Positions 25,158-33,119 of a DNA stretch of 64,000 nucleotides are shown in pieces (within the stretch, counting starts at the first letter, position 1; every line of letters starts with the position of its first letter). This DNA comes from Lachnospiraceae bacterium. Lineage in GTDB: Bacteria; Bacillota; Clostridia; Oscillospirales; Ruminococcaceae. The position numbers and the translations under genes are program-made. The stretch spans positions 1 through 64,000 of the forward strand of contig JAMPFE010000008.1 of the NCBI GenBank assembly GCA_023664705.1. Direction: 5' to 3'. The notes beneath the pieces were generated by a model that saw only the letters and a list, made by a program, of their open reading frames with translations, had not been told where the DNA came from and made no database searches.

Positions 25158-25462
25158 TGAGGAAGAATGAAAATCCGCTTTCGGTTTACGCGAAGGTCAG
25201 TCAGCTGGCTTTCGTGATAATAGCGCCGCTGCTGCTGTTTCTCGGCGGCGGGAGCTGGGCGGTGAGGCGGTTCGGGCTGCCCGATTGGGTGATGGGCATA
25301 TGCGTCGCGCTGGGGCTTATCTTTATGCTGGGCGGGGCGGTGTCGTATCTTTATCAGCTGATAAAAATGTACGAGAAGTCCGACAAGCCCGCGCCCAAGG
25401 CGTTTACAAGCTCGCTGAGGGATAACGATTATTACGATGAGTATAAAGACTTACGGAAATAA
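25157..25462 (+). CDS. atpZ: AtpZ/AtpI-like two-helix membrane protein
   Basis: This 101-residue protein has two hydrophobic helices (about residues 13-33 and 42-66) joined by a short loop with RRFGLPDWVMG, and a charged tail. It is the size and layout of the AtpZ (F0F1-ATPase subunit Ca2+/Mg2+ transporter-like) family, which often opens Firmicutes atp operons. The start ATG overlaps the preceding TGA by one base. AtpZ with AtpI is thought to help assemble the c ring or move divalent cations; here that is an inference from position. Confidence 0.75.
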   Translation: MRKNENPLSVYAKVSQLAFVIIAPLLLFLGGGSWAVRRFGLPDWVMGICVALGLIFMLGGAVSYLYQLIKMYEKSDKPAPKAFTSSLRDNDYYDEYKDLRK

Positions 25463-25466
25463 CATT

Positions 25467-25859
25467 ATGACAAGACGAAATCAGCCCGTGTATGAGGAAA
25501 TGCGCTCGCTTGCGCCGTATTTTCTCATCACAAGCGGAATATATATGGCTATTATGACGGCGCTGTTTTTCGCGCTGGGGTTCGATTACACGCTTTTGAC
25601 GGGCGGCGTATACGGGATAATAATAGCCGTTTTGAATTTTCTGGCGCTTGGCAAATCGGCGCAGGCAGCGCTGAAAAGGAGCGCCAAATCCGCGCAGACC
25701 TATATGAATATAATGTACTGCGCGAGATATCTGGGGCTGTTTGCATTGCTTACAATCGGTGCGCTTGCGCCGTTTATAAGCCTTATCGCTTCGGTGATCC
25801 CCCTGTTTTTCCCGAGGATCGCCATAACGGTAAGAGCATTTACAAGAAAGGAGGACTGA
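25467..25859 (+). CDS. atpI: ATP synthase subunit I-like protein
   Basis: The product of about 130 residues has four hydrophobic helices and begins MTRRNQPVYEEMRSL from ATG 25467. That ATG lies five bases after the stop of the preceding gene, and a start at 25437 would overlap the preceding gene by 26 bp. The family assists c-ring assembly in F-type ATPases. It stands directly before atpB, the expected place of atpI. The ribosome site is weak, so coupling to the upstream gene is likely. The sequence is divergent and the call rests on topology and position. Confidence 0.7.
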   Translation: MTRRNQPVYEEMRSLAPYFLITSGIYMAIMTALFFALGFDYTLLTGGVYGIIIAVLNFLALGKSAQAALKRSAKSAQTYMNIMYCARYLGLFALLTIGALAPFISLIASVIPLFFPRIAITVRAFTRKED

Positions 25860-25865
25860 TGCGAA

Positions 25866-26594
25866 ATGCCAAACGCGTTAATGCTTGCCTCCGCCGCTGC
25901 CGAAAGGTCGCTTGAGGTAAACGGCGCGCTGAAGGTCGCGAAGCTTTTCGAGATAAACGGCACGGAGTTCTGGCTGACGGAAAGCGTGATAGTTCAATGG
26001 TTGGTAATTCTGATACTGCTCGCGGTCGTGCTTATCCTGACGCATAACATGAAGGTCGTTCCCGAGACGAAGCGGCAGGCGGCAGCCGAGATGCTCGTGG
26101 AATTTGTCCGCGACACCGTAAACGGCACCATGGGCGCGAAATACGGCGCGTATACGCCGTACATAATGACGCTGCTGTGCTACATTATGATAAGCAACCT
26201 TATGGGGCTGCTGGGGCTGCGGAACCCGACCGCGGACGTCTCCGTTACGGGCACGCTGGCTATCATAACGTTCTTTCTGGTACAGTACAACCGAGCCAAG
26301 ACGGGCAAGGTCAAGGGCTACTTCAAGAGCTTTATCGAGCCGCTTCCGTTTATGCTGCCGTTTAACATAATCGGCGAATTTGCGAACCCGCTCGCTCTTG
26401 CGCTGCGTCTGTTCGGCAACATGGTTGCGGGTACGGTAATCGGCGGGCTTATCTATTTCGCCCTCGGCAACTTCGCAATTCTTGTACCGGCGGTGGCTTC
26501 GCTGTACTTCGACATCTTCTCGGCGGTTATGCAGGCATATATCTTCATAATGCTGAGCATGTCGTATATCTCTTCGGCGGAATGCGGCGACTAG
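25866..26594 (+). CDS. atpB: F0F1 ATP synthase subunit a
   Basis: Subunit a forms the stator half-channels next to the c ring. The 242-residue protein has five to six membrane helices. The essential Arg lies in LALRLFGNMVAGTVIGG (about residue 180), and NPLALALRLFGNM is the family hallmark. The N-terminal segment is short. A stretch PFMLPFNIIGEFANP precedes the Arg helix. The ribosome site overlaps the end of the preceding gene (GGAGG, six bases before its stop). After it comes a 99-bp gap with two hairpins before atpE. Confidence 0.95.
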   Translation: MPNALMLASAAAERSLEVNGALKVAKLFEINGTEFWLTESVIVQWLVILILLAVVLILTHNMKVVPETKRQAAAEMLVEFVRDTVNGTMGAKYGAYTPYIMTLLCYIMISNLMGLLGLRNPTADVSVTGTLAIITFFLVQYNRAKTGKVKGYFKSFIEPLPFMLPFNIIGEFANPLALALRLFGNMVAGTVIGGLIYFALGNFAILVPAVASLYFDIFSAVMQAYIFIMLSMSYISSAECGD

Positions 26595-26624
26595 GCGCGG
26601 GGAGATAAGCTCACAATCGGCAAA

Positions 26625-26660
26625 TATCCCTTAAAAGGGATAGAAAGGTGCTTCGGCACC
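26625..26660 (+). promoter_or_regulatory. Two hairpins between atpB and atpE, one with a UUCG loop
   Basis: TATCCCTT/AAGGGATA (26625-26642) and GGTGC-TTCG-GCACC (26647-26660) stand in series ahead of the atpE ribosome site. The second has the very stable UUCG tetraloop. No T-run follows, so a role in mRNA processing or stability that favours high c-subunit output is more likely than termination. Confidence 0.7.
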
Positions 26661-26693
26661 GAATAATCTTTATTACTATGGAGGATTTCAAAG

Positions 26694-26984
26694 ATGGAAA
26701 TGACACCGGAAACTATGAAGATTTTAGCAAACGCAATCGTTCTCGGCGCTTCGGCGCTCGGCGCGGGCACCGCGATGATCGCGGGTCTCGGTCCCGGCAT
26801 CGGCGAGGGCTTCTGCGGCGGCAAGGCGGTCGAGGCTATCGGCAGACAGCCCGAGGCTTCGGGCGCTATCACAAGAACCATGATTATCGGCGACGCGCTT
26901 GCCGAGACCACGGGTCTGTACGCGCTGGTAATCGCGCTGCTCCTTATGTACGCTAATCCGCTTCTCGGTAAACTCATCGGCTAA
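26694..26984 (+). CDS. atpE: F0F1 ATP synthase subunit c, Na+-type ligands
   Basis: The 96-residue proteolipid has two helices joined by the polar loop RQPEASG (51-57). The ion-carrying carboxylate is Glu71 in LAETTGLY, with Thr72, Thr73 and Tyr76 matching the Na+ ligands known from Ilyobacter-type c rings (Glu65, Ser66, Thr67, Tyr70). The partner position on helix 1, Gln32 in Ilyobacter, is Glu38 here (GPGIGEGF). Two acidic ligands per site have been described for the Fusobacterium rotor. The ring is therefore predicted to bind Na+. A strong GGAGG site precedes the ATG. Confidence 0.95.
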   Translation: MEMTPETMKILANAIVLGASALGAGTAMIAGLGPGIGEGFCGGKAVEAIGRQPEASGAITRTMIIGDALAETTGLYALVIALLLMYANPLLGKLIG

Positions 26985-27021
26985 AGCGATTGGATAAGAA
27001 TACCGGGAGGAGGAAAGTGTA

Positions 27022-27573
27022 ATGCTGAATATACTCAGCAGCGTAAGCGCAGCGGCGGAGGGCGGAAGAGACTGGTACGAGGCTCTCGTATCGATAAATC
27101 CCGCCACGATAGTTTTCACGCTGATAAACACGCTGATCATCTTCCTTATTTTCAGATTTTTCCTGTACAAGCCCGTCTGCAAGATCCTTGACAAGCGCAA
27201 GGAAATGGCGGCGGCGGAGATCTCCGAGGCTCAGAAAGCCAAAGAGGCTGCCGAAAAGGCTGAAAAGGAATACACCGAGCGGCTTGCCGACGCCAAGAAT
27301 GAGGCTGCCGAGATCGTAAAGCAGGCGACCCAGAGGGCGCAGAAGCGCGAGGAGGAGATCGTGACCGAGGCCAATCAGAAGGCCGCGGAGATCCGCGCGA
27401 AGGCGGAGGAGAACATAGAGCGTGACAAGCAGCGCGCCGTAAACGAGATCAAGGACGAGATTTCCGAGATTGTCGTTATGGCGGCAGGCAAGGTCGTTGA
27501 GAAGGAAATTTCCGCAAAGGACAACGAGGAAATTATTGCCAAGTTCCTTAGCGAAGTCGGCGCGGCGGAATGA
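27022..27573 (+). CDS. atpF: F0F1 ATP synthase subunit b
   Basis: The 183-residue stator stalk protein has one membrane helix at about residues 28-52 (TIVFTLINTLIIFLIFRFFL). A long charged coiled coil rich in Ala, Glu and Lys follows (about 60-165). The N-terminus is extended by about 20 residues before the helix. It ends with SAKDNEEIIAKFLSEVGAA, which contacts delta. A GGGAGGAGG site precedes the ATG. It sits in canonical order between atpE and atpH. Confidence 0.94.
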   Translation: MLNILSSVSAAAEGGRDWYEALVSINPATIVFTLINTLIIFLIFRFFLYKPVCKILDKRKEMAAAEISEAQKAKEAAEKAEKEYTERLADAKNEAAEIVKQATQRAQKREEEIVTEANQKAAEIRAKAEENIERDKQRAVNEIKDEISEIVVMAAGKVVEKEISAKDNEEIIAKFLSEVGAAE

Positions 27574-27598
27574 CCGCGGGATCTAGGAGGAAATTTTT

Positions 27599-28150
27599 AT
27601 GAACGACAAGGCTGAAAAGGTATACGGCGAGGCGTTCTTCGAGCTTTGCACGGAGCAGAACGAGGGCGGACTTAAGGACACGCTGGACGAGCTGGAGGGC
27701 TTGAACAAGGTGTTTGAGGACGCGCCCGAGTTTGCGAAGATGATGGGCACGCCGACGGTATCCGTTGACGAAAAGCTTTCGCTGTGCAGGGACATAATCA
27801 AGGCGGGCGGCGTTTCCGAGCTTGTCGGAAATCTGCTGTGCCTGTTGTCGGAGAAGAACAGGATAAACTGCTTCGCGGGCATTGTAAAGGTCTTTAAGGA
27901 GCGCTACAATGAGAAGTTCAAGCTGGCGGAGATAACCGTCACGACTTCCGAGCCGCTGACCGACAAGATGAAGGAGCAGATCGCCGAAAGGATGTCGAAG
28001 ATAATCGGGAAAACCGTTACACTGAACGAAAAGGTGGAGCGGGGGATAATCGGCGGCATTATCATAGACTACGGCAGCAAGCGCTACGACGGCAGCGTCA
28101 AGGCAAGACTGAACGCGCTCAAAGACGAGCTCGGCTCGGTAATTGCCTGA
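27599..28150 (+). CDS. atpH: F0F1 ATP synthase subunit delta
   Basis: Delta (OSCP) links the b stalk to the tip of the F1 head. The 183 residues fit the family: an N-terminal six-helix domain (AEKVYGEAFFELC start), LLCLLSEKNRINCFAGIVKVF near 80-100, and a C-terminal part with VERGIIGGIIIDYGSKRYDGSVKARL (shown only in part here: GGIIIDYGSKRYDGS), the signature region near residue 155-170. AGGAGG precedes the ATG. A gap of 55 bp separates it from atpA. Confidence 0.94.
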   Translation: MNDKAEKVYGEAFFELCTEQNEGGLKDTLDELEGLNKVFEDAPEFAKMMGTPTVSVDEKLSLCRDIIKAGGVSELVGNLLCLLSEKNRINCFAGIVKVFKERYNEKFKLAEITVTTSEPLTDKMKEQIAERMSKIIGKTVTLNEKVERGIIGGIIIDYGSKRYDGSVKARLNALKDELGSVIA

Positions 28151-28205
28151 TAGAGACTAACGACTAATCTCTATTAAACTAATAACTAGGAAAGGGATGT
28201 ATGTA

Positions 28206-29714
28206 ATGGATTTACGCCCCGATGAAATAACGGGCCTTATCAAGGACCGCATAAAGAATTACAACGCAAAGATCCAGCTCGGCGACGTCGGCACGGTCGT
28301 TACCGTCGGCGACGGTATCGTTCGTATTCACGGCTTGGAAAAGTGTATGCTTAACGAGCTGCTGGAATTTGAGAACGGCGTGCGCTGCATGGCGCTCAAC
28401 CTCGAGCAGGATTTCGTTGGTGCGGTTATGTTGGGCTCGGATGCGGGCATTAAAGAGGGCGACAGCGTAAAGCGCACGGGCAGCATCGTGTCCGTGCCCG
28501 TCGGAGAGGAGCTTCTCGGACGCGTTGTAAACTCCCTCGGACAGCCGCTTGACGGCAAGGGCAATATCCTCGCGAAGGAGACCCGCCCGATCGAGAAGAT
28601 CGCCTCGGGTATCATTACGAGAGAGCCCGTAAACGTTCCTTTGCAGACGGGTATCAAGGCTATCGACAGCATGATTCCGATCGGCAGAGGACAGCGTGAG
28701 CTCATTATCGGCGACAGACAGACGGGCAAGACCGCTATCGCCATAGACACTATAATCAACCAGAAGGGCAAGGACGTTATCTGCATTTACGTCGCTATCG
28801 GGCAGAAGAACTCTACCGTGGCGAACGTTGTGGAGAGACTTACCAACGGCGGCGCTATGGACTATTCGATAGTTGTTTCGTCAACCGCTTCGGAGCTCGC
28901 GCCCTTGCAGTATATCGCGCCCTATTCGGGCTGCGCTATGGGCGAGTATTTTATGGAAAAGGGCAAGGACGTGCTTATCGTGTACGACGACCTGTCGAAG
29001 CACGCGGTGGCTTACCGTGCGCTGTCTTTGCTGCTGAAGCGCCCGCCGGGACGTGAGGCGTACCCGGGCGACGTTTTCTATCTTCATTCGAGACTGCTGG
29101 AGCGCGCCGCTCGTCTGAACGACGAATACGGCGGAGGCTCGCTTACGGCGCTGCCGATAATCGAGACGCAGGCGGGCGACGTTTCGGCGTATATCCCGAC
29201 TAACGTTATCTCGATAACGGACGGGCAGATATTCCTTGAGACGGAGCTGTTCAACTCGGGCGTTCGCCCCGCAGTAAACCCGGGTATCTCGGTATCCCGT
29301 GTCGGCGGCAACGCGCAGATAAAGGCGATGAAGAAGGTCTCGGGTACGTTGAAGCTCGACTACTCGCAGTACCGCGAGCTCCAGTCGTTCTCGCAGTTCG
29401 GCTCCGATCTGGATAAGGACACCAAGGACAGACTCGCAAAGGGCGAGCGTATAGTTGAGGTTCTCAAGCAGGACGAAAACTCGCCGCTGGAGGTAGAGGA
29501 GCAGGTCGTTATTATCTACGCGGTAATCAACAACTACCTCGCGTCCATTCCCGTCGAGAAGATAAAGCAGTATCAGGCGGATCTGATCGATAATCTGAAG
29601 GCAAACAAGCCCGAGATACTCGACGGCATCAAGAACGAAAAGGTCATCTCCCCCGAGAACGAGGAGGCGCTCAAACAGGCTCTCGAGAGCTTTGCGGCTT
29701 CCTACGCGGGCTGA
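28206..29714 (+). CDS. atpA: F0F1 ATP synthase subunit alpha
   Basis: Alpha is the non-catalytic nucleotide-binding F1 subunit. From ATG 28206 the protein has 502 residues. Walker A is GDRQTGKTAIAIDT near 169-182, VYDDLSKHAVAYRALSLLL lies near 265, and the family signature PAVNPGISVSRVGG near 360. The upstream ATG 28197 touches the AAAGGG ribosome site, so 28206 is the better start. The C-terminal helices carry VEEQVVIIYAVINNYL. Confidence 0.97.
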   Translation: MDLRPDEITGLIKDRIKNYNAKIQLGDVGTVVTVGDGIVRIHGLEKCMLNELLEFENGVRCMALNLEQDFVGAVMLGSDAGIKEGDSVKRTGSIVSVPVGEELLGRVVNSLGQPLDGKGNILAKETRPIEKIASGIITREPVNVPLQTGIKAIDSMIPIGRGQRELIIGDRQTGKTAIAIDTIINQKGKDVICIYVAIGQKNSTVANVVERLTNGGAMDYSIVVSSTASELAPLQYIAPYSGCAMGEYFMEKGKDVLIVYDDLSKHAVAYRALSLLLKRPPGREAYPGDVFYLHSRLLERAARLNDEYGGGSLTALPIIETQAGDVSAYIPTNVISITDGQIFLETELFNSGVRPAVNPGISVSRVGGNAQIKAMKKVSGTLKLDYSQYRELQSFSQFGSDLDKDTKDRLAKGERIVEVLKQDENSPLEVEEQVVIIYAVINNYLASIPVEKIKQYQADLIDNLKANKPEILDGIKNEKVISPENEEALKQALESFAASYAG

Positions 29715-29731
29715 CCGAAAGGAGTTTCGTT

Positions 29732-29857
29732 ATGAAACAGGCTTCCTTCGTACTCAGCATAATAGCGACCACTATCGCCATTATAACGGCGTTTGCGGTG
29801 GCTTGGCTGTATATCGAAAAGAAAGTTAAATATATCACCACGGACGACAATATTTGA
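29732..29857 (+). CDS. 41-residue single-helix membrane protein between atpA and atpG
   Basis: A small frame with a near-perfect ribosome site (AAAGGAG, seven bases before ATG) lies in the 190-bp gap between atpA and atpG. It encodes MKQASFVLSIIATTIAIITA and then FAVAWLYIEKKVKYITTDDN plus Ile: one hydrophobic helix from about residue 5 to 27 and a charged tail. It is too short for routine gene callers. Its site inside the F1 part of the operon, with strong initiation signals, argues that it is made. No known atp operon subunit fits. The function is unknown; it might be an assembly factor or regulator of the enzyme. Confidence 0.7.
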   Translation: MKQASFVLSIIATTIAIITAFAVAWLYIEKKVKYITTDDNI

Positions 29858-29905
29858 CGGCTGTCAAAAAACTTTTTGGGGGTGATATTTATAGCCAGTG
29901 GTAAT

Positions 29906-30742
29906 ATGAAAGCCATAAAGCGCCGTATCCGTTCCGTCGGCTCGACCCGACAGATAACGAAGGCTATGGAGCTTGTGGCGTCGAGTAAGCTTCGCAAGGC
30001 GAAAAACCGCGCGGAGCTGGCGCGTCCTTATTTTAACGAGCTGTACAAGACGATGTGCGAGATAGCCTCCGCAAACACGGACTTCTCCACGATATATACG
30101 GTGAAGCGCGAGGTAAAGCATAAGCTGTTTATCGTTGTGGCGGGCGACAGAGGACTTGCTGGAGGCTATAACTCCAACGTCCTCAAGACTGCCGCCGCGG
30201 CTCATAAGGACGACGCGGAGCTGCCGAAGATAATCGCTATCGGCAAAAAGGCGGGAGAGTATTTCGCCAAGCGCGATTACGACGTTGTGGCGTCCTACGC
30301 GAATATCGCGGAGGACATTAAGCCGAATACGGCGCAGGATATCGCGGATATAGCGATAAAGATGTTCGCGGACGGCGAGGTCGACGAGGTGCACGTGTTC
30401 TATACGATGTTCGTGTCGTCTATCTCACAGCAGCCCGAAAGCATGCGCGTGCTCCCCATGGATACCGTGCAGCTTGAGGACTACGGCACGATGGAGTACG
30501 ACCCCTCTCCCGAGGCGGTCTTTAACCGCATAGTGCCGCGCTTTACGGCGAGCCTTATCCAGTGCGCGGTCGTGGAGTCCTACGCTTCCGAGCAGGGCGC
30601 GCGCCGCACGGCAATGGAAAACGCGACCGACAACGCGGACGCGATGACGGAAAGCCTGTCGCTGCTGTACAACAGAGCGCGTCAGGCAAGCATCACGACG
30701 GAAATTATCGACATAGTTTCCGGCGCGTCGGCGCAGGAATAA
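29906..30742 (+). CDS. atpG: F0F1 ATP synthase subunit gamma
   Basis: Gamma is the rotating central shaft. The protein begins MKAIKRRIRSVGSTRQITKA from ATG 29906 (278 residues). FIVVAGDRGLAGGYNSNV lies near residue 75-95 and the C-terminal helix has TDNADAMTESLSLLYNRARQ. The strongest ribosome site (GGGGGTGAT, 29878-29886) is poorly placed for this ATG but ideally placed for an in-frame ATA at 29891. That start would give an N-terminus IASGNMKAIKRR, like the usual MAS/MAN start of the family. The true start is therefore uncertain. Confidence 0.92.
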   Translation: MKAIKRRIRSVGSTRQITKAMELVASSKLRKAKNRAELARPYFNELYKTMCEIASANTDFSTIYTVKREVKHKLFIVVAGDRGLAGGYNSNVLKTAAAAHKDDAELPKIIAIGKKAGEYFAKRDYDVVASYANIAEDIKPNTAQDIADIAIKMFADGEVDEVHVFYTMFVSSISQQPESMRVLPMDTVQLEDYGTMEYDPSPEAVFNRIVPRFTASLIQCAVVESYASEQGARRTAMENATDNADAMTESLSLLYNRARQASITTEIIDIVSGASAQE

Positions 30743-30789
30743 TTGACAAAACATAGACAATTCCTATTAAGAAAGGAAAAGTTGTAATT

Positions 30790-32184
30790 ATGGCTAATCA
30801 GAACATAGGCACGATAGTCCAGGTTATCGGCGCGGTTTTGGATATCCGTTTCGCGCCCGAAAATCTGCCTAACCTGCTTAACGCTATCGAGATCGACAAC
30901 AACGGCTCAAAGCTCGTCGTCGAGGTGGCGCAGCATATCGGCGACGACCTCGTCCGCTGCATTTCAATGGGCAGCACGGACGGGCTTGTGCGCGGTATGG
31001 AAGCGGTTGACACGGGGGCTTCCATAAAGGTTCCCGTCGGCGAGCAGACGCTTGGACGTATCTTCAACCTCCTCGGAGAGGCGGTCGACAACAAGCCGCA
31101 GCCCGAAACGGAGGAAAAGTGGGAGATCCACCGCCCCGCTCCTACCTTTGAGGAGCAGGAGGCCTCCAACGAGGTCCTCGAAACGGGCATCAAGGTCGTA
31201 GACCTTATCTGCCCGTACCTTAAGGGCGGTAAGATAGGCTTGTTCGGCGGCGCGGGCGTTGGTAAGACGGTACTTATCATGGAGCTTATCAACAACGTCG
31301 CAAAGCAGCACGGCGGCATTTCCGTATTTACGGGCGTCGGCGAGCGTACCCGTGAGGGCAACGACCTCTACCGCGAGATGCAGGAGTCGGGAGTTATCAG
31401 CAAGACGGCTCTCGTATACGGGCAGATGAACGAGCCGCCCGGAGCGAGAATGAGAGTTGCGCTTTCGGGACTTACAATGGCGGAATATTTCCGCGACAAA
31501 ATGGGTCAGGACGTTCTTCTGTTTATCGACAACATCTTCCGTTTCACGCAGGCGGGCTCGGAGGTTTCCGCGCTGCTCGGACGTATGCCGTCCGCCGTTG
31601 GTTATCAGCCGACGCTGGCGACGGAGATGGGCGCTTTGCAGGAGCGTATCACGTCCACGAAGAAGGGCTCTATCACGTCCGTTCAGGCGGTTTACGTGCC
31701 TGCCGACGACCTGACCGACCCCGCCCCCGCGACGACGTTCGCGCACTTGGACGCGACGACGGTATTGTCGCGTAACATAGCGTCGATGGGTATTTATCCC
31801 GCGGTTGACCCGCTGGATTCCACCTCGAGAATACTTACGCCCGAGATACTCGGTCGGGATCATTATCAGGTTGCCCGCGACGTTCAGGCGATCTTGCAGC
31901 GCTATAACGAGCTTCAGGACATCATCGCGATACTCGGTATGGACGAGTTGTCCGACGAGGATAAGCTGACCGTATCCCGCGCGAGAAAGATCCAGCGCTT
32001 CCTGTCGCAGCCGTTCTCCGTTGCGGAGCAGTTCACGGGCATGGAGGGCAAATACGTACCTCTTAAGGAGACTATCCGCGGCTTTAAGGAGATAATCGAG
32101 GGCAAGCACGACGACCTGCCCGAGTCGGCGTTCCTCTTTGCGGGCACTATCGACGAGGTTGTCGAAAAGGCTAAAAAAGGCTAA
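30790..32184 (+). CDS. atpD: F0F1 ATP synthase subunit beta
   Basis: Beta holds the catalytic sites. The 464 residues have Walker A GGAGVGKTVLIMEL (about 155-168), the catalytic Glu in GVGERTREGNDLY (about 185), Walker B VLLFIDNIFRFTQAGSEVS (about 242-260) and the signature PAVDPLDSTSR near 340. AAGAAAGG precedes the ATG. It is separated from atpG by 47 bp and from atpC by 15 bp. Confidence 0.98.
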   Translation: MANQNIGTIVQVIGAVLDIRFAPENLPNLLNAIEIDNNGSKLVVEVAQHIGDDLVRCISMGSTDGLVRGMEAVDTGASIKVPVGEQTLGRIFNLLGEAVDNKPQPETEEKWEIHRPAPTFEEQEASNEVLETGIKVVDLICPYLKGGKIGLFGGAGVGKTVLIMELINNVAKQHGGISVFTGVGERTREGNDLYREMQESGVISKTALVYGQMNEPPGARMRVALSGLTMAEYFRDKMGQDVLLFIDNIFRFTQAGSEVSALLGRMPSAVGYQPTLATEMGALQERITSTKKGSITSVQAVYVPADDLTDPAPATTFAHLDATTVLSRNIASMGIYPAVDPLDSTSRILTPEILGRDHYQVARDVQAILQRYNELQDIIAILGMDELSDEDKLTVSRARKIQRFLSQPFSVAEQFTGMEGKYVPLKETIRGFKEIIEGKHDDLPESAFLFAGTIDEVVEKAKKG

Positions 32185-32199
32185 TGAAAGGATATTCGG

Positions 32200-32601
32200 A
32201 TGACACCGTTTAAGTTACAGATAATCACGCCCGAAAAAACCGTTTTCGACGGCGAGACCGAGCAGGTAATCGTCCGCACAACGGTCGGCGACGTCGGCAT
32301 ATTAAAAGGTCACGAGCCGTACTGCGCGGCGCTCGGCATAGGTCAGATGCGGATAATGCAGAACGGCGAGTTCCGCCGCGCGGCAACGTCGGGCGGAATA
32401 ATAAAGGTGTCGAAGGAAATGACGACGATTTTGGTGCAGACCTGCGAATGGTCGGACGAGATCGACATAGAACGCGCAAACGCCGCGAAAACAGCGGCGG
32501 AGGAGCGCATAAAAGCGGCGAAGAGCGACAAGGATCTGCTGCTTGCCGACGCAAAGCTCAAGCGCGCGCTCAACCGAATCGATACCTCGAATTTCAATTA
32601 A
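32200..32601 (+). CDS. atpC: F0F1 ATP synthase subunit epsilon
   Basis: Epsilon couples the shaft to the c ring and inhibits ATP hydrolysis. The 133-residue protein has the N-terminal beta sandwich (FKLQIITPEKTVFDGETEQV, then GDVGILKGHEPY, where most enzymes read GxxGILPGH) and the C-terminal two-helix hairpin (about 88-133). It is the last gene of the run. A strong terminator lies ten bases after the stop. Confidence 0.94.
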   Translation: MTPFKLQIITPEKTVFDGETEQVIVRTTVGDVGILKGHEPYCAALGIGQMRIMQNGEFRRAATSGGIIKVSKEMTTILVQTCEWSDEIDIERANAAKTAAEERIKAAKSDKDLLLADAKLKRALNRIDTSNFN

Positions 32602-32610
32602 ACACAAAAA

Positions 32611-32640
32611 CCCCCGCGCGGTCCCCTTTCCGCGCGGGGG
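32611..32640. terminator. Terminator between atpC and the XRE regulator gene
   Basis: CCCCCGCGCGG (32611-32621) pairs with CCGCGCGGGGG (32630-32640). The plus side is followed by TTACAGTTTTT and the minus side by GTTTTTGTG. It can therefore end both convergent transcripts. Confidence 0.85.
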
Positions 32641-32973
32641 TTACAGTTTTTGGGAAAGTATCCAGTCCATAAGGCTGAGGGTCAGGCGGGCTTGCTGCGA
32701 GGACATCTGCCGCATGCGGTTGGTCATCGAGCGCAGATAGTCGTTGTCGTCGTCGGCAACAGCGCCCAGCAGCAGCGCGTCGGGGGTGGTGTCGAGCGCG
32801 GCGCATATTTTCATCAGCACGTCAATGCTGATAACGGTCGTCGCGCGTTCAACGTTTGACAGGTAGTTATTGCACAGCCCCGCCATTTCGTTTACCTGCC
32901 ACTGCTTTAAGCCGAGCTCTCTGCGGCGCGCGGCAATCCTCTTCCCGACTTCTTTATAATCTACATAATGCAA
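32641..32973 (-). CDS. XRE-family helix-turn-helix regulator
   Basis: The 110-residue protein has a Cro/CI-type HTH at about residues 6-62: VGKRIAARRRELGLKQWQV, then LCNNYLSNVERATTVISIDV, followed by ICAALDTTPDALLLG. A helical tail ends at the stop. A start at TTG 32973 is preferred because AAGAGGTGAT lies at the right distance; GTG 32982 is inside that site. It faces the atp operon tail to tail and is divergent from the A+T-rich lipoprotein gene, which it may control. Confidence 0.85.
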   Translation of the reverse strand: MHYVDYKEVGKRIAARRRELGLKQWQVNEMAGLCNNYLSNVERATTVISIDVLMKICAALDTTPDALLLGAVADDDNDYLRSMTNRMRQMSSQQARLTLSLMDWILSQKL

Positions 32974-33046
32974 AATAATCACCTCTTAATATTATTTTAC
33001 AATAGATATATAAGATTAAAAAATAGACTGTATAGTTAAAAAACAC

Positions 33047-33075
33047 TTGACAATATGAAAATTGCGTGATATAAT
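33047..33075 (+). promoter_or_regulatory. Promoter for the small lipoprotein gene
   Basis: TTGACA (33047-33052) and TATAAT (33070-33075) are exactly 17 bp apart in very A+T-rich DNA between divergent genes. Confidence 0.8.
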
Positions 33076-33119
33076 AATATTATAGGAAAATTTATTATAA
33101 ATATGGAGGTTAACTATTT

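Noticed and set aside
28197..28205. ATG 28197 as the atpA start
   Set aside because: It directly abuts the AAAGGG ribosome site; ATG 28206 has normal spacing and fits the family N-terminus.
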